A stretch of DNA of 64,000 nt, from positions 65,646 through 129,645 of the forward strand of contig NZ_JAGFNS010000003.1 in the NCBI RefSeq assembly GCF_017592555.1, given 5' to 3'. The stretch's first letter is position 1; every line of letters starts with the position of its first letter. Position numbers and translations under genes: made by a program. The notes under the pieces are model-generated. The model did not search any database, had not been told where the DNA came from, and saw only the letters and a program-made list of their open reading frames with translations. Positions 16,811 through 25,164 of the stretch are shown here, in pieces. This stretch comes from Actinoplanes flavus. Its GTDB lineage: Bacteria > Actinomycetota > Actinomycetes > Mycobacteriales > Micromonosporaceae.

Positions 16811-18701
16811 CCGTGGGGACCACCTCGGCGATCTTGTGGAGGAGCTCGTTCGCGGTGAAGGGCTTCTCGATGAAGGCGATGTCGCCGTCGAGCACGTGGG
16901 TGGTGCCGAGCAGGCCGTTGCTGTAGCCGGACATGTAGAGGACCGGCAGGTCCGGGTGCGTCCCGTGGATGATCTCGGCGAGCCGGCGGCCGGACATCTC
17001 CGGCATGATCACGTCGGTCAGCAGGATGTCGCAGTCGTGCTGGCCGAAGAGGGCGAGGGCCTGCCGGCCGTCGGTGGCGGTGAGCACGTGGTAGCCGGCG
17101 CCGGCCAGGATCCGGGTGACCACCCGGGCCAGGGCGGGCTCGTCCTCGACCACCAGGACGGTCTGGCCGGAACCGGGTGGTGGATCGTCCTGGCGCGGCG
17201 CCGCGGTGGTGGCCGCGCCGGGGACCGTGACCATCGGCAGGTAGATGCGGAAGGTCGTGCCGACGCCGGGTTCGGAGTAGACATTGAGGCTGCCGCCGGC
17301 CTCCGAGACGATGCCGTAGACGGTGGACAGGCCGAGTCCGGTGCCCTTGCCGCGCGGTTTGGTGGTGTAGAACGGCTCGAAGATGTGCGCCGCCACGTCC
17401 GCGGTCATGCCCTCGCCGGTGTCGCTGACCAGCAGGCGGGCGTAGGTTCCGGCGGGCAGCGACGGCTGCATGTCGAGCTCGTCGCCGTCGATGGCGGCGA
17501 CGTTGGCCTCCAGCACCAGGGTTCCGCCGTCCGGCATCGCGTCCCGGGCGTTGATGGCCAGGTTGAGCAGCACCTGCTGGATCTGGCCGGGGTCGGCGTG
17601 CACCACGACCGGCTCGGCGGACGGCACGGTGATCAGGTTGATGTGCTCGCCGATGGTCCGCGCGAGCATGGCCTGCACCTCGGCGAGGGCGGCGTTGAGG
17701 TCGACGTCCCGCGGCTGGATGGTGTCGCCGCGGGTGAAGGTGAGCAGCTGGCGGGTCAGGTTGATGGCCCGGTCGGCGGCGGTGCGCACGTGCTTGAGGT
17801 CGGTCTCCAGCGCCTCGTTGCCGGCCGCCTCCTCGGCCGCGAAGTCGGTGTAGTTCACGATGATCGCCAGGATGTTGTTGAAGTCGTGCGCCACCCCGCC
17901 GGCCAGTTTGCCCAGGCTCTCCATGCGCTGCGCCTGGTGGGTGCGCTCCTCGACGGCCCGGCGGCGCTCGGCGGCCTCCTTGGCGGCGGTGACGTCCCGG
18001 GCCACCACCGAGATGCCGGTGGGCCGGCCGGTGCGGTCCCGGATCGCCGCCACGCTCAGTGCCGTCTCGATCGGTCTGCCGTCCTTGGCGAAGCGCCGCG
18101 CCTCGTAGACGACGCCCCGCTCCCCCTGGACGATCCGGCGCAAACCCTCCCGCTGCTCGGCCGCGCCCTTCTCGTCGGCGAGGATGGCCGCCGACCGCCC
18201 GACAATCTCCGCGGCGGAGTAGCCGAAGAGCCGTTCGGCGCCACCGTTCCACGCTGTGATGATCCCCTCCATGGTCAGCCCGATGATCGCCTCGTCGGTG
18301 TGCGCGACGACCGTCTCCAGGGTGGCCCGGTGCGTGTCCGCCTCGTCGAGCAGCCGCTGCTGGTGCGGGCCGGTGTAGATCGCGCCACGCAGCGGCGCGT
18401 GCCCGCGGCGGACCGTCCAGTAGTACACCCCGACCGCCGCGGTGACCACGTTCCACCAGGCCAGCGCCCAGACCCACCCGATCGCCACCGAGTGTCCAGC
18501 CCGTTCCAGGCCGGCGAACGCCAGGTACGCGTGCAGCCCGTGCCCGATCGCCGAGGTGAGGAAGATGAGCGCGGTGGCGACGGCAAGCCGGTTGGCGCGC
18601 AGTTGACCCGCCCGGGCCAGGGGCACCGCGATGGCCACCGCGATCGCCGCATAGGTGATCATGGTGCCCAGGTTTCCCAGCAGGAAGAGCTGTTCCGGCA
18701 C
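16788..18701 (-). CDS. Hybrid sensor histidine kinase (TM, PAS, HisKA, HATPase, REC)
   Basis: This is about 637 residues. Three or four N-terminal membrane helices (1-110) are followed by a PAS domain (about 135-255, IIGLTMEGIITAWNGGAERLFGYS). The HisKA H-box is GGVAHDFNNILA, and the HATPase shows LNLAINARDAMP, DTGEGM and GKGTGLGLSTVYG. The C-terminal receiver has VVEDEPALARV and phospho-acceptor TDVIMPEMSG with FIEKPF. The H-to-REC path is internal and no separate regulator lies nearby. GTG 18701 was chosen for its AGGA site. A longer frame to 19499 is antisense to the next operon and rejected. Confidence 0.85.
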   Translation of the reverse strand: MPEQLFLLGNLGTMITYAAIAVAIAVPLARAGQLRANRLAVATALIFLTSAIGHGLHAYLAFAGLERAGHSVAIGWVWALAWWNVVTAAVGVYYWTVRRGHAPLRGAIYTGPHQQRLLDEADTHRATLETVVAHTDEAIIGLTMEGIITAWNGGAERLFGYSAAEIVGRSAAILADEKGAAEQREGLRRIVQGERGVVYEARRFAKDGRPIETALSVAAIRDRTGRPTGISVVARDVTAAKEAAERRRAVEERTHQAQRMESLGKLAGGVAHDFNNILAIIVNYTDFAAEEAAGNEALETDLKHVRTAADRAINLTRQLLTFTRGDTIQPRDVDLNAALAEVQAMLARTIGEHINLITVPSAEPVVVHADPGQIQQVLLNLAINARDAMPDGGTLVLEANVAAIDGDELDMQPSLPAGTYARLLVSDTGEGMTADVAAHIFEPFYTTKPRGKGTGLGLSTVYGIVSEAGGSLNVYSEPGVGTTFRIYLPMVTVPGAATTAAPRQDDPPPGSGQTVLVVEDEPALARVVTRILAGAGYHVLTATDGRQALALFGQHDCDILLTDVIMPEMSGRRLAEIIHGTHPDLPVLYMSGYSNGLLGTTHVLDGDIAFIEKPFTANELLHKIAEVVPTVRCRGGG

Positions 18702-18762
18702 GGTCGTCCTATCGGACACTGAACCGTCATGCTGAGGGACCGGCGGCTGCTGTGGGGGGATA

Positions 18763-19743
18763 GTGCGGGTAGGGATCACCGGGGTGGGCGCGCATCTGCC
18801 GGAGCGTGAGGTCGGCACAGCCGAGCTCCAGGACGGCATCGGGCGGTTACCCCGCGGCCTGCTCGCCCGGCTCACCGGCATCGAACGGCGGCGCATCGCG
18901 GACGACGGCGAGTACGCCTCCACCCTCGGGCTGCACGCCGCCCGCGCCGCCCTGGAGTCCGCCGAGCTGGACCCGCTCGACATCGACCTGCTGCTGTTCG
19001 CCTCGGCCAGCCGGGACATGGTGGAGCCGGCCACCGCGCACATCCTCCAGGACGCCCTGGGCAGCCGGGCGCACGCCCTGGACGTCACGAACGCCTGCAA
19101 CAGCTTCGTCAACGGCATCGACCTGGCCCGGTCGATGATCCTGGCCGGGCGGGCGCGGCGGGCGCTCGTGGTGACCGGAGAGACGCCGAGCCGGGTGATG
19201 CGGCCGCGGGTGGCGGACATGGCGGAGGCGCGACGGTCGTTCGCCGGGTTCACGTTCGGTGACGCCGGAGCGGCCGTGGTGGTCGAGCCGGTGGATCGTG
19301 GCGGCATCCTGGACATCGACACCGAGACGTTCTCCGAGCACTGGACGGTCGGCGGTATCCCGGGCGGCGGGTCACGGCATCCGCGCGGGGACGAGTACTC
19401 GTACTTCACCGGCGACGGGCACCGGCTGCGCGGGGTGTTCGAGAAGATCGGGGCCAGCATCCTGGACCGGGTGCGGGCGCGGACCGGGTTCGAGTTCACC
19501 GACTACGCGAAGATCCTGGTGCATCAGGTGACGCTGCCCTACCTCGAGCGGTTCGTCGAGGTGACCGGGGTGCCCCGGGACCGGCTGGAGATCACCGTCA
19601 CCTCGTTGGGGAACATGGCCAGCGCCACGCTCGGTGTCCAACTAGAGAGGACATTTCCGGATTTGTCGCCGGGGGATCGGGTGCTGTTCATGGGCCTCGG
19701 CGGCGGCGTCAGCATCATGACCATGGTCTGGGAACGATCATGA
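18763..19743 (+). CDS. OleA-like thiolase-fold condensing enzyme (KAS III superfamily)
   Basis: This is 326 residues with the KAS III/OleA catalytic set: Cys112 in DVTNACNSFVNGIDLA, His254 in ILVHQVTLP, and Asn284 in SLGNMASATLG. The spacings Cys-His 142 and His-Asn 30 equal those I recall for Xanthomonas OleA. The segment SRDMVEPATAHI matches the OleA region carrying its unique base glutamate (here Glu88), and GLGGGVSIMTMVW matches the OleA C-terminus. OleA condenses two fatty acyl-CoAs to a 2-alkyl-3-ketoacid. FabH-like acetyl-CoA/ACP priming is the alternative. It is first of a tightly coupled six-gene operon. Confidence 0.75.
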   Translation: MRVGITGVGAHLPEREVGTAELQDGIGRLPRGLLARLTGIERRRIADDGEYASTLGLHAARAALESAELDPLDIDLLLFASASRDMVEPATAHILQDALGSRAHALDVTNACNSFVNGIDLARSMILAGRARRALVVTGETPSRVMRPRVADMAEARRSFAGFTFGDAGAAVVVEPVDRGGILDIDTETFSEHWTVGGIPGGGSRHPRGDEYSYFTGDGHRLRGVFEKIGASILDRVRARTGFEFTDYAKILVHQVTLPYLERFVEVTGVPRDRLEITVTSLGNMASATLGVQLERTFPDLSPGDRVLFMGLGGGVSIMTMVWERS

Positions 19744-20477
19744 CCCGCCTCTGGGTCGTGGTGCCCGCCTACAACGAGACGGCCCGGATCAGCGCCACCC
19801 TGTACGCCCTCGCCGCCCAGACCGACACCGACTTCACCCTGCTCGTGGTGGACAACGGCTCCACCGACACGACGGCCGACGCGGTCCGGGCGTTCGTGCC
19901 GTGCGCCCCGTTCCCGGTGCACGTGATCGTCGAGCCGGAGAAGGGGGTCGGCTGCGCGGTCGACACCGGGTTCCGGCACGCCATCGAGGGCGGGGCGGTC
20001 CTGATCGCGCGCACCGACGCGGACTGCCTGCCCCGGCCCGGCTGGGTGGCGGCGGCCCGGGCCACGCTGGACGGTGGCGCCGCGATGGCGTGCGGCCGGA
20101 TCACCGCCCGGCGGGACGAGCACGGTCCGGCCGGGCGGGCGGTGTTCGCGCTGCTCGTGACGCTGGCGGCGGCCTTCGGGCGGATCCGGCCGGCGCACCG
20201 GGGGGACGGGAGCCTGGCGCCGTACCGGATGCACGCCGGGAACAACATGGCGCTCACGGCGGAGCTCTACGAGGCCTGCGGGGGGATGCCGCGGCGGCCG
20301 TCGCCGACCGACCGGCTCTTCCTCAACCGGGTCCGCCGGACCACCTCATCGATCGTGCACAGCCGGTCGATGGTGGTGGAGAACTCGACCCGGCGGCTGC
20401 GCGCGTACGGGGTGCTGCGGACCGCCCGCTGGTACCTCGACCGGGGCAGCGGCCCGCTCTCCCCCGACCCCCGATGA
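19740..20477 (+). CDS. GT2 glycosyltransferase (paralogue 1 in the OleA/C/D-like operon)
   Basis: This is a 245-residue soluble GT-A fold enzyme: VVVPAYNETARIS, LVVDNGSTDTT, and RTDADCLPRPGW with the DxD. An ATGA overlap couples it to the OleA-like gene. It is a clear paralogue of the glycosyltransferase at 21959, sharing the GFRHAI and RTDADC blocks and overall length, so one arose by duplication. It lacks membrane helices. It probably glycosylates the hydroxy-acid or lipid product of this operon, but the donor is unknown. Confidence 0.82.
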   Translation: MTRLWVVVPAYNETARISATLYALAAQTDTDFTLLVVDNGSTDTTADAVRAFVPCAPFPVHVIVEPEKGVGCAVDTGFRHAIEGGAVLIARTDADCLPRPGWVAAARATLDGGAAMACGRITARRDEHGPAGRAVFALLVTLAAAFGRIRPAHRGDGSLAPYRMHAGNNMALTAELYEACGGMPRRPSPTDRLFLNRVRRTTSSIVHSRSMVVENSTRRLRAYGVLRTARWYLDRGSGPLSPDPR

Positions 20478-20504
20478 GAACCCGGCGCACGATGAGGAGT
20501 CCTC

Positions 20505-21962
20505 GTGCTCGATGAGCTGAGCGCGGGCCTGCGGGCCGGCGACGACCGGCCCGCGCTCGCCGGCCGGGTGACCCGTGGCGATCTGGCCGTGCTGCGGGAC
20601 CGGTACGCGACCGCCCTGCACGCACGGGGTCTCACCGTGGGCGACACGCTCGGGATCGCGATCCGTCCCGGGCCACGGGCGCTGGCCGTGGTGCTGGCGG
20701 CGTACCGTCTCGGGGTCCGGGTGGCCCTGCTGGATCCGACGGCGGGGCCGGATGTGCTCCGGTCACGGTTGGCGCTCGCCCCGCCCGCGCTGATCGTCGC
20801 GGATGCGGCGGCGCAGGCGGTGGCGGGCTGGGCGGCCCCGTTGGCGCGCCGCGTCCACCTCGCCCTGCCGAACTTCTCGGACATCTCCGAAACGGTCACG
20901 GTCGGCCCACGGCTGCCCGGCAACGCTCCGTCCCTGTCGTGGAGAACCGGCCCCGTTCCCCGGGCCTACGACGGCGACGGCGACGCGGTCGTCATCTTCA
21001 CCTCGGGCACGACCAGCAGCCCCCGGGCCGTGGTGCACACCCGCTCCGGCCTCGACACCGGGCTGCGCGCCGTACACGATCTGGTCCGGCCCCGCCCCGG
21101 GATCCCGGTGCTCGGCGGCACCTTCTTCGTCATGGTCCCGTCGCTGGCCGCCGGAGCGCCGGTCGCCGCGCCGGCCCGCCGTCCACGCGCCCTCGCGAAG
21201 CAGGTCACCGGCCTGAAACCGCAGGCCACCTACCTGACGCCACCGCAGATCCGGGCCGCGCTCGACGCCGGCGTGCCGTTCACCGGCCACGTCTACAGCG
21301 GCTCCGCCCCGGTCTCGGCGAACCTGCTCGCCCGGGTCCGCGCGGCCGGCGCCGACGAGGCGTGGGGTGTCTACGCGCTCACCGAGGTCTTCCCGGCGGC
21401 CGCCGTCCCGTCCGGGGAGAAGGCCGCCCACGACGGCGACGGCGACCTGGTCGGCGACCTGCTGCCCGGGGTGCGGGCCCGCCTCGACGACACCGGGCAA
21501 CTGCTGCTCGCCGGGGCCGGTGTCTGCGACCGCTACCTCGGCGCGGAGCCGCACGAATGGGTCGCCACCGGCGATGTGGCGTCGCTGCGGGGCCGCCGCG
21601 TCGTCCTGGCCGGGCGCTGCAAGGACATGATCCTGCGCCGGGCCGAGAACATCTATCCCGGCCTCTACGAGCCGGCCCTGCACGTGCCCGGTGTCGCCCT
21701 CGCGGTCCTGGTCGGCGTGCCCGCCGGTGACGGCGACGAACACGTGGTCGCGGTGGTCGAGACGGCGCCGGGCGCCAGCCGCCCCGCGGTCGAGGCCGCG
21801 TTGCGCGAGCCGCTGCGCCGGATGGGCGCGGCCCGTCCGGACCGCGTGGTCTTCGCGCCGGTTCCGCTCGCCGGGCGCTCCCGCAAACCCGACCGGGGCG
21901 CGGCCGCGTCGCTCGCCGCCGGCATTCCGCAGCAGAGAAGACCTCCGGGGGTACGGGGATGA
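20505..21962 (+). CDS. Class I adenylate-forming enzyme, OleC (beta-lactone synthetase)-like
   Basis: This is 485 residues of the ANL superfamily. The P-loop is IFTSGTTSSPRAVV (about 164-177), the aromatic/TE motif is GVYALTEVFPAAAV (about 288-301), then TGDVASLRG (Asp357), hinge GRCKDMILRRAENIYP, and near the end AGRSRKPDRG. The YALTExxP stretch and the GGTFFVMVPSLAAGAP region in place of a canonical A4 motif look OleC-like to me. OleC adenylates beta-hydroxy acids and closes a beta-lactone. An ordinary fatty-acyl ligase is the alternative. It starts at GTG behind GAGGAG, 27 bases after the preceding gene. Confidence 0.72.
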   Translation: MLDELSAGLRAGDDRPALAGRVTRGDLAVLRDRYATALHARGLTVGDTLGIAIRPGPRALAVVLAAYRLGVRVALLDPTAGPDVLRSRLALAPPALIVADAAAQAVAGWAAPLARRVHLALPNFSDISETVTVGPRLPGNAPSLSWRTGPVPRAYDGDGDAVVIFTSGTTSSPRAVVHTRSGLDTGLRAVHDLVRPRPGIPVLGGTFFVMVPSLAAGAPVAAPARRPRALAKQVTGLKPQATYLTPPQIRAALDAGVPFTGHVYSGSAPVSANLLARVRAAGADEAWGVYALTEVFPAAAVPSGEKAAHDGDGDLVGDLLPGVRARLDDTGQLLLAGAGVCDRYLGAEPHEWVATGDVASLRGRRVVLAGRCKDMILRRAENIYPGLYEPALHVPGVALAVLVGVPAGDGDEHVVAVVETAPGASRPAVEAALREPLRRMGAARPDRVVFAPVPLAGRSRKPDRGAAASLAAGIPQQRRPPGVRG

Positions 21963-22732
21963 GCACCCGGTTCCCGCCCGGGCTCGCCGTGATCGTGCCC
22001 GCCTTCGACGAGGCCGCGACGATCGGCGCCGTGCTGGAGGCGCTCGCCGCCCAGACCGACCGGGACTTCCGGCTGATCGTGGTCGACAACGCCTCCACCG
22101 ACGGCACCGCCGGAGTGGTCCGCCGGTTCGCGGTGGGCGCGCCGTTCCCGGTGGAGGTGGTCACCGAACCGGCACCCGGGGCCGGGACCGCGGCCGACAC
22201 CGGGTTCCGGCACGCCATCGCCACCGGCGCGACACTGCTGCTGCGTACCGACGCCGACTGCCGCCCGGCCCCGGACTGGGTGGCGACCGCCCGCGCCCAC
22301 CTGTCCACTGGCGCCGAACTCGTCTGCGGGCGCAGCGTCCCCCGCCGCGACGAGAACCCCACCTGGGCGGAACGCCACGTGTTCCCGGCGGCGGTCCGGC
22401 TGGCCGCCCTCTACGGCCGCTACCGCAAGGCGCACCGGGATCCGGCCTACCGCACCCCGTACGTCCTGATCCACGGACACAACCTGGCCGTGACCGCCGA
22501 CCTCTACCAGCGCTGCGGCGGCACCGCCCGGGAACGCCTGGAGGACGGGTCCGAGGACGTCACCATGCTCAACCGCGCCCGCCGCGAGACCGGCCGCATC
22601 GTCCGGGCCGAGAACGTGGTCGTCGAGGCCAGCCTGCGCCGCCTGCGCGCCTGGGGCGCCCGCCGCACCCTCCTCTGGTACTGGGACCGCCGCTGGCGTC
22701 CGCCCACCTCGACGGAGGTGCACGTCCGATGA
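21959..22732 (+). CDS. GT2 glycosyltransferase (paralogue 2 in the OleA/C/D-like operon)
   Basis: This is a 257-residue GT-A glycosyltransferase with VIVPAFDEAATIG, VVDNASTDGTAG and RTDADCRPAPDW. It carries a distinctive central insert, YGRYRKAHRDPAYRTPYV, absent from paralogue 1, so the acceptor may differ. Its ATGA overlaps the upstream ligase stop, and its stop overlaps the P450 start. Two paralogues in one operon suggest successive glycosylations or two sugars. Confidence 0.82.
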   Translation: MSTRFPPGLAVIVPAFDEAATIGAVLEALAAQTDRDFRLIVVDNASTDGTAGVVRRFAVGAPFPVEVVTEPAPGAGTAADTGFRHAIATGATLLLRTDADCRPAPDWVATARAHLSTGAELVCGRSVPRRDENPTWAERHVFPAAVRLAALYGRYRKAHRDPAYRTPYVLIHGHNLAVTADLYQRCGGTARERLEDGSEDVTMLNRARRETGRIVRAENVVVEASLRRLRAWGARRTLLWYWDRRWRPPTSTEVHVR

Positions 22733-24030
22733 CCGGCGCCGGCCACCCGCAGCGGCGGGCACGGCGCCGGGACCGGACGGTCTACCTGCGCGCCCACCCG
22801 GTGCTGTTCACGCTGCTCGCGGTCACCCGGCGCCGGGCGGCGCTCCGGCTCGGCCGGACGGTGATCGCACACTCCCCCACCGCCTACCTGGACGGCCTCA
22901 CCCGCGTCCCGCTCGACCGGACCGCGGAGGGCACCACCGGCGGGGCGGCCGGCCGGCTGACCGGCGGTGGCCTGCTGTTCGACCAGGAGGGCGACGACCA
23001 CCGGGGCTCCCGCCGCTCCCTCGCCGAGTCACTCGGCGCGGACGGGGTGGCCCGGCTGCGCCCGATCTGGCTCGCGGTCCTCGAACGCCGCCTCGCCCCG
23101 CTCGCCGACGGCCGGACGATCGACCTGGTGGACGTGGCCGCCGAACTCTCCGGAACCACGGCGGCCGCCCTGCTCGGCGTCGACGTGGACGGCCGCGAAC
23201 TCGCCACGGCGGCCCGCACCGCCGCCGCGGCCGCCGCCCGCGAACACCTGCCCGGCCTCACCCTCCCGCACCACCGCCGGGCCGCCCACCGCGCCGCGGC
23301 CCGCCTGAACGCGCTGCTCACCCCGTCTCCCGCCAGCCGTCCGCCGTCGTCACCCGGCCCGGCCACCCGCCCTTCCACCGACGATCCAAGCGCGAGCCGC
23401 CCCACCGGCCTCCTGCCCACCGACGATGGGAGCGCGAGCCGCCCACCCGGCCTCCTCCCCACCGACGATCCGAACGCGAGCCGCCCCACCGGCGTCCTTC
23501 CCGCCGACGATGCGAGCGCGAGCGGCCCAGCCGAGGGCCCTCCCGCCGACGGGCTGGCGGCGATGCTGGCGGTGGCCGCGATCAACACGACCGTCGCCGC
23601 GGTGCCGCGTGCGGTGGCCTGGTGCGCCGACGCCGACCTCTGGGAGTACGCCGCATCGGCCCCCGAGGCCCTGACCGCCGAACTGCTGCGGGTGACCGCG
23701 GCCACCCCGCTGCTGCCCCGGGTCGCGGCAGGCGGCGGTGTCGTCGGCGGCTGCCCGGTCGATGCCGGTGACCGGCTGATCCTGGTGGCGCGGCACGCGG
23801 CCGGCGCACACCACCGCGACCCCGACCCCACCGACCCGGCCCCGGCCCGGATCGCCCAGCTCGTCTTCGGCGCCGGTCCGCACGCCTGCCCCGGCGCGCG
23901 CCTGGCCCGGCTCCAGCTGACCGACACCCTCACGGCGCTGGCCCGCTACCGCCCCGAGGTACGGGCCGCCCGCGCCGACCGCCGCAGCGCCCTGCCCGGC
24001 TGGTCCCGCCTGATCGTGGCGGCCCGATGA
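22729..24030 (+). CDS. Cytochrome P450 with internal tandem-repeat insertion
   Basis: This is 433 residues. The heme-binding loop is FGAGPHACPG (Cys near 388). The K-helix ExxR is AELLRV. The I-helix is AAINTTVAAVPRAVAW, with the conserved Thr but Asn in place of the usual acid. Between the helices before the I-helix lies a 56-residue insertion of four 14-residue units (TDDPSASRPTGLLP and variants), encoded by a 42-bp repeat. It would add oxygen to the lipid or its precursor. No ferredoxin gene is adjacent. It is coupled by ATGA overlaps on both sides. The insertion looks like a flexible loop that need not destroy the fold. Confidence 0.82.
   Translation: MTGAGHPQRRARRRDRTVYLRAHPVLFTLLAVTRRRAALRLGRTVIAHSPTAYLDGLTRVPLDRTAEGTTGGAAGRLTGGGLLFDQEGDDHRGSRRSLAESLGADGVARLRPIWLAVLERRLAPLADGRTIDLVDVAAELSGTTAAALLGVDVDGRELATAARTAAAAAAREHLPGLTLPHHRRAAHRAAARLNALLTPSPASRPPSSPGPATRPSTDDPSASRPTGLLPTDDGSASRPPGLLPTDDPNASRPTGVLPADDASASGPAEGPPADGLAAMLAVAAINTTVAAVPRAVAWCADADLWEYAASAPEALTAELLRVTAATPLLPRVAAGGGVVGGCPVDAGDRLILVARHAAGAHHRDPDPTDPAPARIAQLVFGAGPHACPGARLARLQLTDTLTALARYRPEVRAARADRRSALPGWSRLIVAAR
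23377..23544 (+). repeat. Four 42-bp tandem repeats inside the P450 gene
   Basis: Four in-frame copies start at 23377, 23419, 23461 and 23503, each encoding 14 residues beginning T/A-D-D. Copies 1-3 are close, and copy 4 has diverged (ADDASASGPAEGPP). The period is a multiple of three, so copy-number change would keep the frame. Confidence 0.9.
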
Positions 24031-24914
24031 CGGCACGGATCGCGGTCACCGGGGCGAGCGGGTTCTGCGGGGGTGTGGTGGCTCGCGCGGCCGCCGCGGC
24101 GGGAGCCGATGTGGTCTGTCTCGGGCGACGACCCGGCCCGGTGGGGGAATTCCGGTATTGGGACGCTTCCCGCCGTACCCCGCCCGATCTGACCGGAACC
24201 GACGTCGTGCTGCATCTCGCCGCGGCTGTGGGTGACCCGCCGCCCGGCCGCGTCGCCGAGGCCGCCTTCCGGGCGGTGAACGTGGACGGCGCGGCCCGTC
24301 TCCTCGCGGCCGCCGGGACGCGGACCGTGGTGTGGGTGAGCAGCGCGAGCGTCTACGCACCGGCCGGGCCGGAACCGATCCGCGAGGACCATCCGCTGGC
24401 CGGGATGACCGCCTACGGCCGGACCAAGGCGGCCGGTGAACGCCTGGCCCTGGCGGCGGGCGCGGTGGTCCTGCGGCCCCGGGCCGTCTACGGTCACGGC
24501 GACCAGCACCTGCTGCCCCGGCTGCGGCGGGCGGTGCGCGGCGGGCGGGCGCTGCTTCCCGGCCCGGACGTCCCGCTCAGCCTGACCGCGGTGGAGAACC
24601 TGGCCGACGCCTGCCTGGCCGCCGTCGACTGGCTCCCCGGGGCCTACAACATCGCGGACGCCGAGCCCTATCGGCGTGACCGGGTCGTCGAGGCGGTCTG
24701 CGGTGCCCGCGTCCGCCATCTGCCGATCCCCGTGGCGACCGCCGCGGCGACCATGGCGACCGCCCTGGCCCGCGTCACCCGGCGGCCGCCGGTGCTCACC
24801 CGCTACGCCGTGGAGCAGCTCACCAACGCGGTGATCCTGGACATCGGCCGGGCCCGTGCCCAGGGGTGGAACCCGCGCCGCTGTCTGGCGGATTACCTCC
24901 GCGAGGTGCGCTGA
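24027..24914 (+). CDS. Extended SDR, OleD-like 3-ketoacid reductase/epimerase family
   Basis: This is a 295-residue extended short-chain dehydrogenase. The Rossmann motif is VTGASGFCGG (residues 7-16), the catalytic region is VSSASVYAP plus AYGRTKAAGE (YxxxK), and VLRPRAVYGHGDQHLLPRL and the C-terminal RYAVEQLTN with DIGRARAQGWNP resemble OleD/3-beta-HSD proteins. OleD reduces the 2-alkyl-3-ketoacid made by OleA to the 3-hydroxyacid used by OleC. A nucleotide-sugar epimerase serving the two glycosyltransferases is the main alternative. It is the last gene of the operon, with an ATGA overlap to the P450. Confidence 0.75.
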   Translation: MTARIAVTGASGFCGGVVARAAAAAGADVVCLGRRPGPVGEFRYWDASRRTPPDLTGTDVVLHLAAAVGDPPPGRVAEAAFRAVNVDGAARLLAAAGTRTVVWVSSASVYAPAGPEPIREDHPLAGMTAYGRTKAAGERLALAAGAVVLRPRAVYGHGDQHLLPRLRRAVRGGRALLPGPDVPLSLTAVENLADACLAAVDWLPGAYNIADAEPYRRDRVVEAVCGARVRHLPIPVATAAATMATALARVTRRPPVLTRYAVEQLTNAVILDIGRARAQGWNPRRCLADYLREVR

Positions 24915-24948
24915 CCCGCTGACGCTCACCCCGCGTCCCCTCGGTTGC

Positions 24949-25164
24949 GGCGCCTCGGTCGCGACGACCACCGGCGCCTCAGTCGCGGCAGCCACCGGCG
25001 CCTCAGTCGCGGCGACCACCGGCGCCTCAGTCGCGGCAGGCACGGGCGCCTCAGTCGCGGCGGCCACAGGCGCCTCGGTCGCGGCGGGCACGGGCGCCTC
25101 AGTCGCGGCAGCCACCGGCGCCTCAGTCGCGGCAGCCACCGGCGCCTCAGTTGCGGCGGCCACG
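24949..25164. repeat. Nine 24-bp tandem repeats between convergent genes
   Basis: Nine copies of a 24-bp unit (consensus begins GGCGCCTCAGTCGCGGC) run without gaps from 24949. The last copy contains the stop codon and final codons of the surface-protein gene. The period is divisible by three, so every frame stays open and encodes octapeptides. I see no ribosome-binding site and call no gene in it. Confidence 0.9.

Noticed and set aside
18702..19499. N-terminal extension of the hybrid histidine kinase
   Set aside because: It is antisense to the OleA-like gene and has no domain. The membrane helices begin right after GTG 18701.
18763..19743. FabH of primary fatty-acid synthesis
   Set aside because: There is no acpP, fabD or fabF nearby. 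The Glu88 region and C-terminus look OleA-like, and the operon partners are not fatty-acid synthase genes.
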